Below are positions 18,455 through 30,077 of a stretch of DNA of 64,000 nucleotides, piece by piece. A program made the position numbers and the translations under genes. The DNA is from Enoplosus armatus. Its lineage: Eukaryota > Chordata > Actinopteri > Centrarchiformes > Enoplosidae. Where the stretch lies: positions 7,163,501-7,227,500 of the forward strand of contig NC_092183.1 in assembly GCF_043641665.1 (NCBI RefSeq), written 5' to 3'. The notes beneath the pieces were generated by a model. The model ran no database searches. It was not told the origin of the DNA and saw nothing but the letters and a program-made list of their open reading frames with translations. Numbering within the stretch: position 1 is the stretch's first letter; every line of letters starts with the position of its first letter.

Positions 18455-18816
18455 CTGGAGGGACAGAGAACAAAAGGAATAGGATACCAAGTTACTGTGA
18501 TGGTAAAGAAAAATGCAGACATGCAAGCAAATTAAAACCAGATTATATTTAAACAATTTGGATTATATATATCGAATTCCTGTGTTTACTTTACATCTAT
18601 TTTGCTCATATTACCTCTGTACTTTTTGTTAAATAATATTTTGAATGCACCATGAATTACACCGTGGTATTATAATAATACTTCTTTCAACGTTTTTTGT
18701 ATGGAAAATCATTATCTGCGAAGTGTATAGTAGTAAAAAAGAGTACCAAAGCGAGGTAGATGTGCATTCTTACTACTAAAATGCCATCAGTTGAAAAAGG
18801 AACAAAAATCTCCGGC

Positions 18817-18859
18817 ACTTCCGCTGTCGGAACTAAACAGCGTGACATCCAGCGGAAGT
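18817..18859 (+). promoter_or_regulatory. ETS-type inverted pair upstream of exon 1
   Basis: ACTTCCGCTG (18817-18826) and CAGCGGAAGT (18850-18859) form a perfect 10-bp inverted repeat with a 23-bp spacer, about 100 bp before the ATG at 18962. GCGGAAGT fits the ETS-factor core (GGAA). The same arrangement and spacing recur at 22909-22951. Confidence 0.6.
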
Positions 18860-18961
18860 AAACTCAGTAAGCGCTCGGTGTATTAGCTGCATGTGTTGCA
18901 GCCTGGACGACGGTCTTTTTGTCGTAGGGCAGCTAATTACTTCATGTGTAATTAAACAACA

Positions 18962-20863
18962 ATGTCTTCAGTTGAGTGTTTGAGAGAGTTTGTCAGCGAG
19001 CGACTAACTGCTGCTGCTGAAGAAATATTCGGAGTTTTTAAAAAAACTATTGTTGAGTACGAAGAAGAGATCCATCGTCAGAGAAGACTGCTGGACATCT
19101 TCTGGAAACCCGAAATAAAGTTACACAGGATAGGTGTGTAAAATGTCATTGTTGACACAAAGAAGAGGAATTGTATTTATATATAATCCAAATAGTTTAA
19201 ATATATGCTTGTACTAATTCGCTCACGTTTTGTTCTTCACCATCACAGTAGTAACGTTATTTTATTCCTTTTGTTCTCTGTCCCTCCAGAGCTCCCACAG
19301 CAACATGTCTGTAAGGAGGAGGAGGTTCTCGCTGACCAGCAGCTCTGTGTTCAGGAGAGGAACTCCAGTCTGGACCAAGAGGACCCAGAGCCTCCACAGA
19401 TGAAAGAGGAGCAGGAGGAACTCTGCACCAGTCAGGAGGGAGAGCAGCTTGTACTGAAGCAGCAGACTGATACCTTCATGTTGACTCCTACTCGTGAGGA
19501 AAGTGACCACAGTGAGCCAGAACCAAAAATGGACCAGCAGCTCCTGTCTAACAACTCTCATGAAACTGAGAACCAAGATCAACAAGTAGACAAGCGTGGA
19601 CCCTTAGGATCAACTACAAATGCAGAATTTGAACCACAGAAAAGACATCACAAAAGCAGAAGTGACACAAACAATTTCTACAACCCTACCATGTCAAAGA
19701 TTCACTGTAATCTGCACACAGATAAAAAGTCTTTTATATGTGACACTTGTGGAAAAGATTTAAAGTATAAGTCATCATTGCAGAGACACCTGAGAACCCA
19801 CACAGGCGAGAAGCCATATTTTTGCAGCACCTGTGGGAAAAGATTCAGTCAGACATCTTCATTGAACACTCATGTAAGAATCCACACAGGTGAGAAGGGA
19901 CATTCTTGTGGAACATGTGGGAAAAATTTCCAATATATCAGTATTTTGAAAGCCCACATGAGAACCCACCCAGGTGAGAAGCCATATTCTTGCAAAACAT
20001 GTGGGAAAGATTTCCGATTTGGCAGTCTTTTGAAAGCCCACATGAGAACCCACACTGGTGAGAAGCCGTACCTTTGCAAGACCTGCGGGAAAAGATTCAT
20101 TGACATGTCAAAATTGAAAAGGCACATGAGAATCCATACAGGTGAAAAACCATATTCTTGCAAAACATGTGGGAAGGAATTCAGACTTAGTGGTGACTTG
20201 ACAGTCCACATGAGAAGAGCCCACACTGGTGAGAAGCCGTACCTTTGCAAGACCTGCGGGAAAAGATTCTGCCAAACATCAGATTTGAAAGTCCACATGA
20301 GAAACCACACAGGTGAAAATCCGTATTCTTGCAAAACATGTGGGAAAGAATTCAAACTTAGTGGTGCCTTGACAGTCCACATGAGAAGAACCCACACTGG
20401 TGAGAAGCCGTACCTTTGCAAGACCTGCGGGAAAAGATTCTGTCAAACATCAGAATTGAAAGTCCACATGAGAAGCCACACAGGTGAAAAGCCGTATTCT
20501 TGCAAAACATGTGGGAAAGAATTCAAATTTAGTGGTCATTTGACAGACCATATGAGAAGAGCCCACACTGGTGAGAGGCCGTACCTTTGCAAGACCTGCA
20601 GGAAAAGATTCTATGACATTTCAGCATTGATAAGCCACATGAGAATCCACACAGGTGAAAAGCCGTATTCTTGCAAAACATGTGGGAAAGAATTCAGGCT
20701 TAGTGGTGACGTGACAGTCCACATGAGAAGAGCCCACACAGGAGAGAAACCATACTGTTGCAAGACTTGTGGGAAAAGATTCAGTAATACTTCAGCATTG
20801 AGTAGGCATATGAAAATCCATACAGATGAAAAGCCATGGACAGGAAGCAAGTCTAAAAACTGA
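18962..20863 (+). CDS. C2H2 zinc-finger protein, 13 fingers, two exons
   Basis: Exons 18962-19133 and 19290-20863 join to 1746 nt (581 aa). The start is the conserved ATG of MSSVECLREF. Residues 1-57 are a charged, probably helical N-terminal module. The splice (GATAG|GTGTGT, ccctccag|AGCTCC) creates Glu58. Residues 58-200 are an acidic region (VCKEEEVLADQQLC, PPQMKEEQEELC with a sumoylation-like MKEE) and a basic linker (QKRHHKSRS). Thirteen fingers span about 208-575. Finger 1 has Leu for the usual Phe (KDLKYKS). Fingers 6-13 alternate HX4H (HMRRAH or HMRRTH) and HX3H types, a two-finger unit repeated four times. Residues at -1,2,3,6 for fingers 2-13 read QSST, YSIA, FSLA, DSKR, LGDV, QSDV, LGAV, QSEV, FGHD, DSAS, LGDV, NSAR. 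Probably a nuclear DNA-binding regulator; target unknown. It is the longest array in the cluster. Confidence 0.9.
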
Positions 20864-21039
20864 AAATAGCATCACTATTGTAATGAAATACACTCCAGTA
20901 CAGGAGGTAGCAATATGCACCTATGCATGTTGATTGCGATCCGCCATTAACTGGAAGCATTAGCTACACACACGTATGAAATTACCTGGAAGACGATATT
21001 GTATTGTATTGTATTGTACCGTACCGTGTCTGTATGTTT

Positions 21040-21310
21040 CATCTAATTAAGTATGTATGGAAGAACCTGAAGGTTCCCCAGGTTAGCTGAAGAAAAGCTG
21101 GTCTCACTGCGAGCATGTTTTTCACGGTGGACAAAGAATGTAGTTTACCCTTGTCACATGGATTTACTTGACTCCCTACTATATACACTGGGTCTGCCTT
21201 CTGGTCCTTTGGTTTTACTCTGGGTCTGACCATGTGTGTAAATAAACCAGCTATAACTAAGGATCGACTTGTGGCCTGATTGACTTCAACTTCATTGGAT
21301 CCAAGGTAAT
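21040..21310 (+). repeat. 3'-flank repeat shared by several cluster members
   Basis: Blocks such as 'actgcgagcatgtttttcac', 'gtggatttacttgactcc' and 'aaataaaccagctataacta' recur at about 24825-25065 and, shorter, at about 33455-33585, each downstream of a zinc-finger gene. The AATAAA followed by a conserved tail ('gacttgtggcctgattga') resembles an LTR R-U5 or a shared poly(A) region. The class is not assigned. It was probably copied with the genes. Confidence 0.55.
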
Positions 21311-21429
21311 AAAAAAAAATCCCCCTTTCTCTGACCAACTGGTTAAAAGCCAAATTGTTACTTGATAAATGACTTGAAGATTAATTGATTATCAAAACAG
21401 TTGTCAGTTAATGCCTGCTCATTTTAAAG

Positions 21430-21835
21430 AATAGCATTGAGGCTCCATATCAATTAGAAATGCAGATCCAAAACAAGTCCTCACAAAATCAATAGTCACA
21501 CCAACTATGTATATAACTACCATGTAGATTCACTGTAATACGTGCACACAAGTCTTTCAAGTGTGACATGTTTGCTTAGACCCCAAAGCGTCCACACAGG
21601 TGAGAAGCCACATTCATGCAAAACATGTGGGAAAGGTTTCATTTCAGTAAAAAGATCTCAAGGTTTTACAATTGGTCCACCTTCGTATTTACATACATTA
21701 CAGTATCTTTGAGCGACTGCATTTCTGAGAACAATCACAGTTTTCTATATTTTGGGAATCTTTGTTTCACAGTGAGTGCACAGTGGTGGCTGTTAAACTA
21801 ATGGTGTGATGTGGATGACCGATTGTTGTGTGGAT
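21430..21835 (+). pseudogene. Zinc-finger exon 2 remnant
   Basis: Fragments of linker and finger remain in order: 'agtcacaccaactatgtata', 'agtctttcaagtgtgacatg', 'ggtgagaagccacattcatg' and 'aaaacatgtgggaaaggttt'. The frame is lost. They are followed by the shared 3'-flank block around 'gtttcacagtgagtgcacag'. The same fused ending occurs at 16.1-16.3 kb and 33.6-33.95 kb, so these are copies of one already damaged unit. Confidence 0.75.
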
Positions 21836-22329
21836 ATGTCAAGTGTTTTTTTTTTTAAAGCCAGCGTCTTGAGATTTATGTCAGTAGGTCTGGTGTGCAA
21901 TAAGTTAAAAAGACTGACAGACTGATCTAGATATAGTTTGATGGACAGGACATAAGACTAAAAACAGAAAATAGCATCATTTTTGTGATTAAAATAATTT
22001 GAATAATTAACATGTAAGCAATATTGTAATTCTTAACCAACTTTCAAATGCAAATACTGTAATTTTTACACCAAAACATTCATATATTATATTATTTTGT
22101 ATGTTTAGAAAAAAAAACGTTAATTAAATAAGATTGCTTTGTTCAACGAGTTGTAAATTAGGCAAAACTTCAGTTCAACGTTGAGCTGCTACATGTTACC
22201 ATAATATTTTGAATTCACCGTGAATTACACTGGTATTTCTCCTTAAATAATCTGAATTCTTATTTCACCACTGTCTATTTGTCTTTTGGATCATTATCTG
22301 CGAAGTGACAAAAAGCACGTTTGTAGTAG

Positions 22330-22825
22330 TGATGTGTATTATTTGATACTAATCATAAAGGTAGTCTTTTCAGACAATGATATGTAGTACAAAGTTGCCA
22401 TGTATGCAATGTTCCAGGTAAACAATTAACAGATGTTGGGGCACCTTAAAGATAAGATGCATTGTTGTTTAGACGAGATCTTCCTTGGTATGTGAAAGGT
22501 TATCTCTGAGAGGTTAAGGTACGTGAAACATCATTCTGAGAGGTCTCTTTTCCTGACCCCTAGATAGGGAACGGAAGTTTACAGACTTGTGTGTTATAGT
22601 AGGACCCCATGCATGTCTAAAGGTATTAGACTTGAGCTTGAACAGTGTTCGGGGCAGCAGTACTGATTCGGCTACGGGTGCTGTCCAGGCTAAGATGCGC
22701 ATGCCTGTTGATCCTGATCTTTGATGCAAATAAAGAATATTATGTAAAAAGTCAGTATCAGCGGAGTTTCCTTCCATCATCGAATCATCGCCTACATCCG
22801 GGGAATGAAGAAGAAATGAACAACA
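22330..22825 (+). mobile_element. Candidate solo LTR (496 bp) upstream of a zinc-finger promoter
   Basis: The element starts TGATGTGTATT and ends GAACAACA. It is flanked by GTAG on both sides (22326-22329 and 22826-22829), a possible 4-bp target-site duplication. AATAAA lies near 22728, with a GA-rich end after it, as in an LTR R-U5. The paralogous promoter flank at about 18730-18750 reads continuously across this point (tagtagtaaaaaa) without the insert. No internal retroviral genes are nearby, so a solo LTR fits best. Confidence 0.6.
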
Positions 22826-22908
22826 GTAGTAAAAAAACAAATACCAAAGCGAGGGAGATGTACAGTCTTAGTACTAAAAAAACATCAGTCGAAAGCGGAA
22901 CGAAAGGC

Positions 22909-22951
22909 ACTTCCGCTGTCGGAGCCTAACAGTGTGACGTCCAGCGGAAGT
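22909..22951 (+). promoter_or_regulatory. ETS-type inverted pair upstream of exon 1
   Basis: ACTTCCGCTG (22909-22918) and CAGCGGAAGT (22942-22951) have the same 23-bp spacer as the copy at 18817-18859. They lie about 108 bp before the ATG at 23060. Confidence 0.6.
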
Positions 22952-23059
22952 AAAAAACGTATCCGCTCGTAACGTTAACAGCATGGGCGTGTTAAATTAG
23001 CTAGGACGCGGTCTTGTAGTCGGAGCGTAGCTAATTATTTCATCTGTAATTAGGTCACA

Positions 23060-24401
23060 ATGTCTTCGGTTGAGTGTTTGAGAGAGTTTGTCAACGAGCG
23101 ACTAACTGCTGCCGCTGAAGAAATATTCGGAGTTTTTAAAAAAGCTATCGTCGAGTACGAAGAAGAGATCGATCGTCAGAGAAAACTGCTGGACATCTTC
23201 TGGAAACCCGAAATAAAGTTACACAGGATAGGTGTGTAAAACTTAATGACAAAACAGAGGAATTCGATTCATATTTAACACCAGTTGTGAAATTATTTAG
23301 GCTACTGGTACTAACTTGCTCACATCTGTTTTCTTTTTTCTTTACCATCACAGTAGTAATGTTATTTTATTCCTTTTGTCCTCTGTCCCTCCAGAGCTCC
23401 CACAGCAACATGTCTGTAAGGAGGAGGAGGTTCTCCCTGACCAGCAGCTCTGTATTCAGGAGAGGAACTCCAGTCTGGACCAAGAGGACCCAGAGCCTCC
23501 ACAGATTAAAGAGGAGCAGGAGGAACTCTGCACCAGTCATACCTTCATGTTGACTCCTACTTATGAGGAAAGTGACCACAGTGAACTGGAACCAAAAAGT
23601 AACCACCAGCTCCTCTCTCACAACTCTCATGTAGCTGAGAGACAAGATCAGAAGGAAGACAAGCATGAAGACTCAGGATTGACTAGAAATACAAAACCAG
23701 AACCACAGAAAAGACTTCTCAAAAGCAAAAGTAACACTAAATATGTATACAACCATACCATGTTAAATGCGCACAGTAATTCTCCTACAGTTAAAAAAAA
23801 ATTCCAGTGTGACACTTGTGAGAAAACGTTCCAGTCTAAGTACAATTTGAAAATACACTTAAGAATTCACACAGGTGAAAAGCCATATTGTTGTGAAACA
23901 TGTGGGAAAGATTTCAGTGTTAGCAAAGACTTGAAAGTCCACATGAGAACCCACACGGGTGAGAAACCATATTGTTGCAAGACGTGTGGGAAAAGTTTCC
24001 GCCAGGCAACAGAATTGAACGTTCATATGAGAATCCACACAGGTGAAAACCCGTTTACATGTACAACATGTGGGAAAGCTTTCAGACTTAGTAGTGACTT
24101 GACAGTCCACATGAGAACCCACACAGGTGAGAAGCCGTACTGTTGCAAGACTTGTGGGAAAAGATTCTGTTACATGTCAGCATTGAGTAGGCATATAAGA
24201 ATCCACACGGGTGAAAAGCCATACTCTTGCAAAACATGTGGGAGAGCTTTCAGACAGAGTGGTGACTTGTTAGTCCACGTGAGAAGAGCCCACACTGGTG
24301 AGAAGCCGTACCTTTGCAAGACCTGCGGGAAAGGATTCTATGACATTTCAGCATTGAATGTCCACGTGAGAAACCACACAGATGAAAAGCCGTATTCGTG
24401 A
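23060..24401 (+). CDS. C2H2 zinc-finger protein, 7 fingers, two exons
   Basis: Exons 23060-23231 and 23395-24401 join to 1179 nt (392 aa). The N-terminal module is canonical (starts MSSVECLREF). The acidic region has PPQIKEEQEELC, but the following EGEQLVLKQ block is deleted in frame, so SH joins directly to TFMLTP. Seven fingers run from about residue 196 to 388: [50 protein letters not shown] (HX4H); CKTCGKGF. The protein ends abruptly after HTDEKPYS. The stop comes from fusion to the shared 3'-flank sequence (tgagtgcacagtagtgg), so at least one C-terminal finger has been lost relative to paralogues. A putative solo LTR lies about 80 bp upstream of its ETS pair. Probably a nuclear DNA-binding protein; target unknown. 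Confidence 0.88.
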
Positions 24402-24824
24402 GTGCACAGTAGTGGCCGTGAAAGTAATGGTGTGATCTTGATGGTTGTTGGTTTTGCCAAATGTCTATTTATGAAGCATCTCTCAATCACTTTCAGTGTG
24501 AAGATCAACAAGGACTCAAAATCCATCTACCACTATTCCATAGTTCTATATGAAGCCTGTTATACATGTTTGCAAGAAATCAGATTTTACATTTGAGGGT
24601 TAGTGACATCATTGTTTTCTATTACCATATGGAAGTCCTAATGAATGTGGACATGCCTCCTTTTTGCTATTTTTATATACTTGTATAAAGTATTGTTTCT
24701 CACTTGTGTGCCTAACTGATAATGTTTTTTGCGTGATGACATAAGATATGCTTTTGTATTCTTATATTTTTTGTATCTTTTATAAATTTGTGTGACTTTA
24801 GTACCATATCTGTATGTTTCTGTA

Positions 24825-25065
24825 GCTGGAAGAACATTTGGTATCACTGTGACCATGTTTTTCACTCCAGACAAAGGATGTAGTGTGCCCTTGTCATGTG
24901 GATTTACTTGACTCAGTACTGTATCAGCTGGGTCTGCCTTATATCGGGGGAGATTTTGGGTGGTAATTGGTTCTACTCTGACCATGCGTTTAAATAAACC
25001 AGCTTTATCTAAGTATCGACTTGTGGCCTGATTGATTTCAACTTCACCAGATCCAAGATAACTAG
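24825..25065 (+). repeat. 3'-flank repeat, second copy
   Basis: Related to 21040-21310, with the same blocks ('accatgtttttcactccaga', 'aaataaaccagctttatcta', 'gacttgtggcctgattgatt'). It lies downstream of the 7-finger gene in the same orientation. Confidence 0.55.
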
Positions 25066-25069
25066 ACTA

Positions 25070-26280
25070 ATTTCTTGATAAATGACACACACAACACTAG
25101 GCAACGCAGTGGATGTTGACGTTTTTCTCTGCTCACTGAGAATTAAGACAAAATACTTTCCTATTTGTTTTGCAATTTTATCAGTGGGACTGCCAGATCG
25201 GATTAGTGAATCACCTTTCCTTAGTTTCTGTCTTCCCCTGTGTCTTTCTCTCTCTATTTGCTGAAAGTAATTTGGTCTATATATATATATAGATATATAT
25301 TCTTCTTGTTCTGATTCTTAGTTGGACATTCCAGTCGTGGGAATAATAAAGTTTAATACTTTCACATCTGCAGCGACAGATGATGTTGGAATATAAAACG
25401 TTGGACAGATGGAACACGTGTAGTCTCCTGTGTTCCTGAAAATGGTTAATAAAAGCAGCATCAATGGCAAAAGACAACACAAACCATATATTCAATGCAA
25501 CTTTAGGCTTTTAAAGTATTTTCTTAATATTTAACTGTGAATTCAACAACTGTGGCAAACTCTGGATTCTTCACTGCACATATTTTAAATTTTCCCTCTC
25601 CGGTCAATGGCATGTGGAAAAACTTGCATTTCCGGTCAGTCTTCTCTTCACTAAAGATGAAGCAAAGAAAAAGAGTTTCTGATTGGAGTTCAACCCATTG
25701 AAATGATGGTTCAGAACAAAGCTGTTGCATGAATCTCATAGCTATCTTCATAAGAGTCTCTACTCTCTAATTTTAGTAGAGAGGACATTCAACGTTTTGA
25801 CTTCACTAATTTCATTAAGATTTTTAAACACCTAAATATAAAAGATAAATTCATCATTAGTGAAGATTAACCTATTTAGAATTGAACATGCAATGCAAAC
25901 TAGTTTGGTTCCATCTCAAATATATAATTATGTTTATGTGGACCGAGAAGAGGTTCTTTTCAGTGGCAACGCCAACTTGGAGTCGTGTGTTTGTTAACAG
26001 GGGTAGAAATTACCCAAGGATTTATTAATAAATTACCAAATAAATATAGCCTACTATGGCGTCAAATACAGGGTTTAAAACTAGCAACATAAAAACTTTG
26101 GCTCTGTGACTGAGTCCGCCTGCGTCCCCTCTCTTCGTGGCTCTGTGCCTCGTGCTGTTGCTCTGCGACCTTGTGTTTCTGGGCCTGCAATCATATCCTG
26201 TGGTGTTCATTGCCTCCACACAGGTGTTCTGTTTTACTGATGGCTGTGGCCAAGTCAAAATCACAACAAAAACTACCACA
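25070..26280. other. Intergenic, no gene recognised
   Basis: A short (TA)n/(GATA)-like run sits at 25277-25300. Two minus-strand frames (25524-25751 and 26025-26378) have no recognised domain or clear splice context. I do not call them genes. Confidence 0.5.
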
Positions 26281-26838
26281 ACACATATGAACTCACGATA
26301 ACTACTTTTACTTTTGATGCCAGTCACACCCACCTGCACTCTTGATGAACAGAATTTGCTTGTAGGTTTAGACTTCACAATGAATCTGCTATTATTACAT
26401 ATTACAAAGCTTTGTTAGAAAACATACAAGATATCAAATAACAGCACAGCACCATGCAGCACACCATCTACAATTTGTGTTTGTGTGACACCTCTAAACC
26501 CCCCCAAAAACAAAATGTAAGTCAGGGTGAACCAATCAAAAACTACATAAACATATAGAATCAAATGGCACGCTGCAGACAAAAAAAAAGAATAACATTT
26601 AACAGGTCAAACATTTGTAGGAAATATGAACTCGCTGTGTTACAAAGCTTTTTTTAAGATTTGGTAGAATATGACTTTTAAAGAAATACTGTTGCTAAAA
26701 GAATAATAATGTAAAACAGTAACAAAGGAAAAAAACATGGTTACTTCAACAAAACTTGATGGCGTTACTGACAATGTACTATTTCATTACACTAAGATAT
26801 TGTAACCTTTTCTCAAAGGGAAATTGTATACATTCAAT

Positions 26839-27182
26839 TAGGGCTGCAACTAACAATTATTTTCATTATCAATAAATCTGCAAAATATTGTCACGATTAA
26901 TCAATCAATCGTTTAGTCTATAAAATATTTTTTTTAAAATGTGAAATATGCTCATCATAATTCCCCAGAGCCCAAAGTGACACTTTCAAAAGGCTTCTTT
27001 TGTCCAACCAACAGTCCAAAACCCAAACGACAAAGAAAAGCAGCAAATCCTTACATTTAAGAAGCTAGAAAACATTTTACAATTTTGCTTGAAAAATCAA
27101 AAACGATTTATCGATTATCAAAATAGTTGGCAACTTATTTTCTTTCAATCGAATATTTAATTGAGTGATCGTTGCAGCTCTA
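26839..27182. mobile_element. hAT-like MITE (344 bp) with 8-bp target-site duplication
   Basis: It begins TAGGGCTGCAAC and ends GTTGCAGCTCTA; the termini are inverted repeats with one mismatch. It is flanked by CATTCAAT on both sides (26831-26838 and 27183-27190). An 8-bp duplication fits the hAT superfamily. The paralogous 3' flank near 37.8 kb (tttacattcacttacag) lacks the insert. Related copies lie near 61.73-62.07 kb and 63.27-63.66 kb. Confidence 0.82.
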
Positions 27183-27437
27183 CATTCAATTACAGAGACA
27201 TAGCTATTGTAAAAGTGTCTTTCATTCAGTTGGTGAACACGTCTCCACAGTAGTTTCATCTCGATGGTTTCTCCTGTGTATATTGATCCTCAGGTGTTTT
27301 TTCAGGTGATATGATTTGAGTAAAACTCACCTCACAAGTGCTGCAATTATGTGGCTCCTCGCATCTGTGAGTTCCTGTGTGTTCTGACCACAAACAACTA
27401 GAACTGAATCGTCTCCCGCATATTTTGCAATACGAGG

Positions 27438-28747
27438 CTACTTGCTTATATGCGATCTTGTATGCCTTGCCAAATTAGACCCATCAACGTATCTTTTCCC
27501 ACAGATCTTGCAAAGGTACGGCTTCTCACCAGTGTGGGCTCTTCTCATGTGGACTTTCAAATCACCACTCTGTCTGAAAGCTCTCCCACATGTTTTGCAA
27601 AGGTAAGGCTTCTCACCTGTGTGGATTCTCACGTGGACTTTCAAGGCACTGCCATTTCGGAAATCTTTCCCACATGTTTTGCAAGTATATGGCTTCTCAC
27701 CTGTGTGGACTATCATATGCCTTTTCGATGATGAAAAGTCAGAGAATCTTTTCCCGCAGGTCTTGCAAAGGTACGGCTTTTCACCTGTGTGTGTTCTCAT
27801 GTGGACTTTCAAGGCACTGCTCGCCCTGAAAACTTTTCCACATGTTTTGCACAAATTTGGCTTCTCATCTGTATGGATTATTATATGAGCTTTCAATAGA
27901 GACATGATACGAAATCTTTTTCCGCAGGTCTTGCAAAGGTATGGCTTCTCACCTGTGTGGACGCTCAGGTGGCTCTGCAATTTTGAGTTGAATTTAAAAG
28001 CTATTCCACATGTGTCACATTTAAAAGACTTTTTACCTGTGTGAGTATTACAGTGAATCTTGGGCAAGTTAGGCTTATATACATTGATACTGTGCCTTTC
28101 ACTTTTGTGGTGTCTTTTCTTTGGTTCTGGCTCTGAATTTCTAGTTGATCCTGAGTCATAAGAGATGAGCTGCTGGTCACATTTTGGTTCTGGTTCACTG
28201 GTGTCACTTTCCTCATGAGTAGGAATCAACATGAAGGTATCAGTCTCCTGCTTCAGTACAAGCTGCTCTCCCTCCTGACTGGTGCAGAGTTCCTCCTGCT
28301 CCTCTTTCATCTGTGGAGGCTCTGGGTCCTCTTGGTCCAGACTGGAGTTCCTCTCCTGAACACAGAGCTGCTGGTCAGCGAGAACCTCCTCCTCCTTACA
28401 GACATGTTGCTGTGGGAGCTCTGGAGGGACAGAGGACAAAAGGAATAGGATACCAAGTTACTGTGATGATAAAAAACCAAAATGCAGACATGCGAGCAAA
28501 TCAGTGCCAGGATATATTTAAACAATTGGGAATCGAATTACTATGTTTTGTTTTAATAAAATAATTACATCTCACCTATCCTGTGTAACTTCATTTCGGG
28601 TTTCAAGAAGATATCCAGCAGTCTGCGCTGTCGGTTGATCTCTTCCTCGTAGTCTGCGATAGTTTTTTTAAAAACTCCGAATATTTCTTCAGCAGCAGCA
28701 GTTAGTCGCTCGTTGACAAACTCTCTCAAACACTCAACTGAAGACAT
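27438..28747 (-). CDS. C2H2 zinc-finger protein, 7 fingers, two exons (minus)
   Basis: Exon 1 is 28747-28576 and exon 2 is 28420-27438. Joined, 1155 nt (384 aa). The exon 1 donor is GATAG|GTGAGA, a better consensus than the family's GTGTGT. The N-terminal module has small changes (ADYEEEINRQ, FLKPEMKLHRI). The acidic region is complete (PPQMKEEQEELC, EGEQLVLKQETDTF). Seven fingers start at about residue 192: [50 protein letters not shown] (HX4H); CKICGKRY. It ends RSHISK followed by TAG. Past the stop a fossil finger pair is readable in another frame (YCKICGRRFSSS, then HNCSTC). Finger 2 has the linker TDEKPN. Probably a nuclear DNA-binding protein. Confidence 0.9.
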
Positions 28748-28828
28748 AGTTGCTTAATTATAAATGAAACAATTAGCTGCGCTACAACTTTAATATCATC
28801 TTCCAGCGAATTCAACACAAACAATCAG

Positions 28829-29290
28829 TTCTTCTTCTTCTTCTTCTTCTTCTTCTTCTTCTTCTTCTCATTCTATGGCGGAATGCAATCAATGACTTTG
28901 AAGGTGAATATCGCCACCTACTGTACCGGAGCATGCCGCGATGATTTTTACAACAAATTCTGAGAATAAAATATATATATATACAGTATATAAATACAGT
29001 AAATAAGAAACCAACTCACAAACAAGATAGATAATTACCATACTATGTTAGTTTTCATATTTGGCATGTGAATTTCTATGCTTACTTTGCCGTATTCATC
29101 TTTAGAACCATCGGTATAAATGTCTAAATAACTATAGCATGTATTTCTTATATATTGTTCTGTTAGAAATCCTCTTTCGTTTTTTCCCATTCTTTTCTAG
29201 TTCCATTATATTGAGATCTACTTCAGTGTTTGGGAATAGCCAAGTGGGGAATAATACTTTGTAGCGTGATAAGGACTACGATGATGAATA
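28829..29290 (-). mobile_element. LINE relic upstream of the minus-strand zinc-finger gene
   Basis: Read on the minus strand, this ends in a GAAGAAGAA tail (28829-28869), preceded by 'gtaggtggcgatattcacc', the 3'-end wording shared with 15055, 31509 and 39013. Further 5' a YTDGSKD motif appears (about 29085-29105), typical of the RNase H domain encoded by some LINEs. It is in sense orientation to the gene at 28747, about 80 bp before its ATG. Confidence 0.65.
28830..28868. repeat. (CTT)n microsatellite
   Basis: About 13 units. It is the expanded A/G-rich tail of the adjoining LINE copy. Confidence 0.9.
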
Positions 29291-30075
29291 ATTCTACATC
29301 TTTCATTGATAAAGGAATGAACCTTCCCTGGGTGTTGTCTGCACCACCTCCCGGGTCTTAAAAACAGGCTCTGTCATGACTCAAAGATGAACTTCTCCCA
29401 AACACCCTGTCTTCAGATGACATGTGGGCATAAAACAGACCTCAGGATGGACGCTAATGGAAGTTAAGTGACAACTGGACAATTTACGACATGACCAATC
29501 TGATAACTGCTAACACGCCCACATCCCAGGACGCAGACTCAGACTCAAGTTCATCGCAAACTCATACAAGAACAAAGATGGGATGGGATGTGTTGTCTCT
29601 TTATTAAGCTAATGAAACAGAAAATGTGAATATGTGTTTATATAAACAATTAATTGATCATAGCTTGTAAGGAAAGAAAATGTAAGTTAAAATGCCAAAT
29701 CTCACATCCCCCCAGAGTGCAAGAAGATCAAAAACCTTTCGGGGTCGTAAAGTCGTCAGATTTAACATAACTTGACTTTAACATTTACTTTATTGACAGT
29801 TATGGTAAATGATGGAAACTGATACAACAGCCAACAATTAAATATCATCCAGAAAGAAATAGTTGATTTTAGGATGTAAAGCCGAAAATTAGCTGTGCAA
29901 TTACTCTAATGGGAATATGATACAAAACAAAAAAGCCAGATCAGACTTTTTTGAATGAAATACAAATATTTAATCTTTTTATCAATTCATATTACTTTTA
30001 AAATGAAATTGTATCTCTTAGCCCACCTAAATTTAAATGCTCAGTAAGCTTTGAAGTTCAGAGGACACTTCTTCC
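29291..30075. other. Intergenic, no gene recognised
   Basis: No coding signal. The last 120 bp (about 29960-30060) resemble about 30290-30380, which brackets the orphan exon fragment. Confidence 0.45.
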
Positions 30076-30077
30076 CT

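Noticed and set aside
18341..18556. Recurrent overlapping frames across exon 2 starts, e.g. SVRRRRFSLTSSSVFRRGTP (sense, other frame) and MEALGPLGPDWSSSPEYRAA (antisense), also at 23.4, 28.3, 32.1, 39.5, 41.2 and 45.8 kb
   Set aside because: They recur only because exon 2 itself is conserved. They have no start context or splice logic of their own, and the acidic frame is the one that joins to exon 1 and the fingers.
19870..20421. 183-codon antisense frame over the finger array, with repeats of the GFSPVW type
   Set aside because: Antisense of the conserved finger linker; found opposite every finger array in the window.
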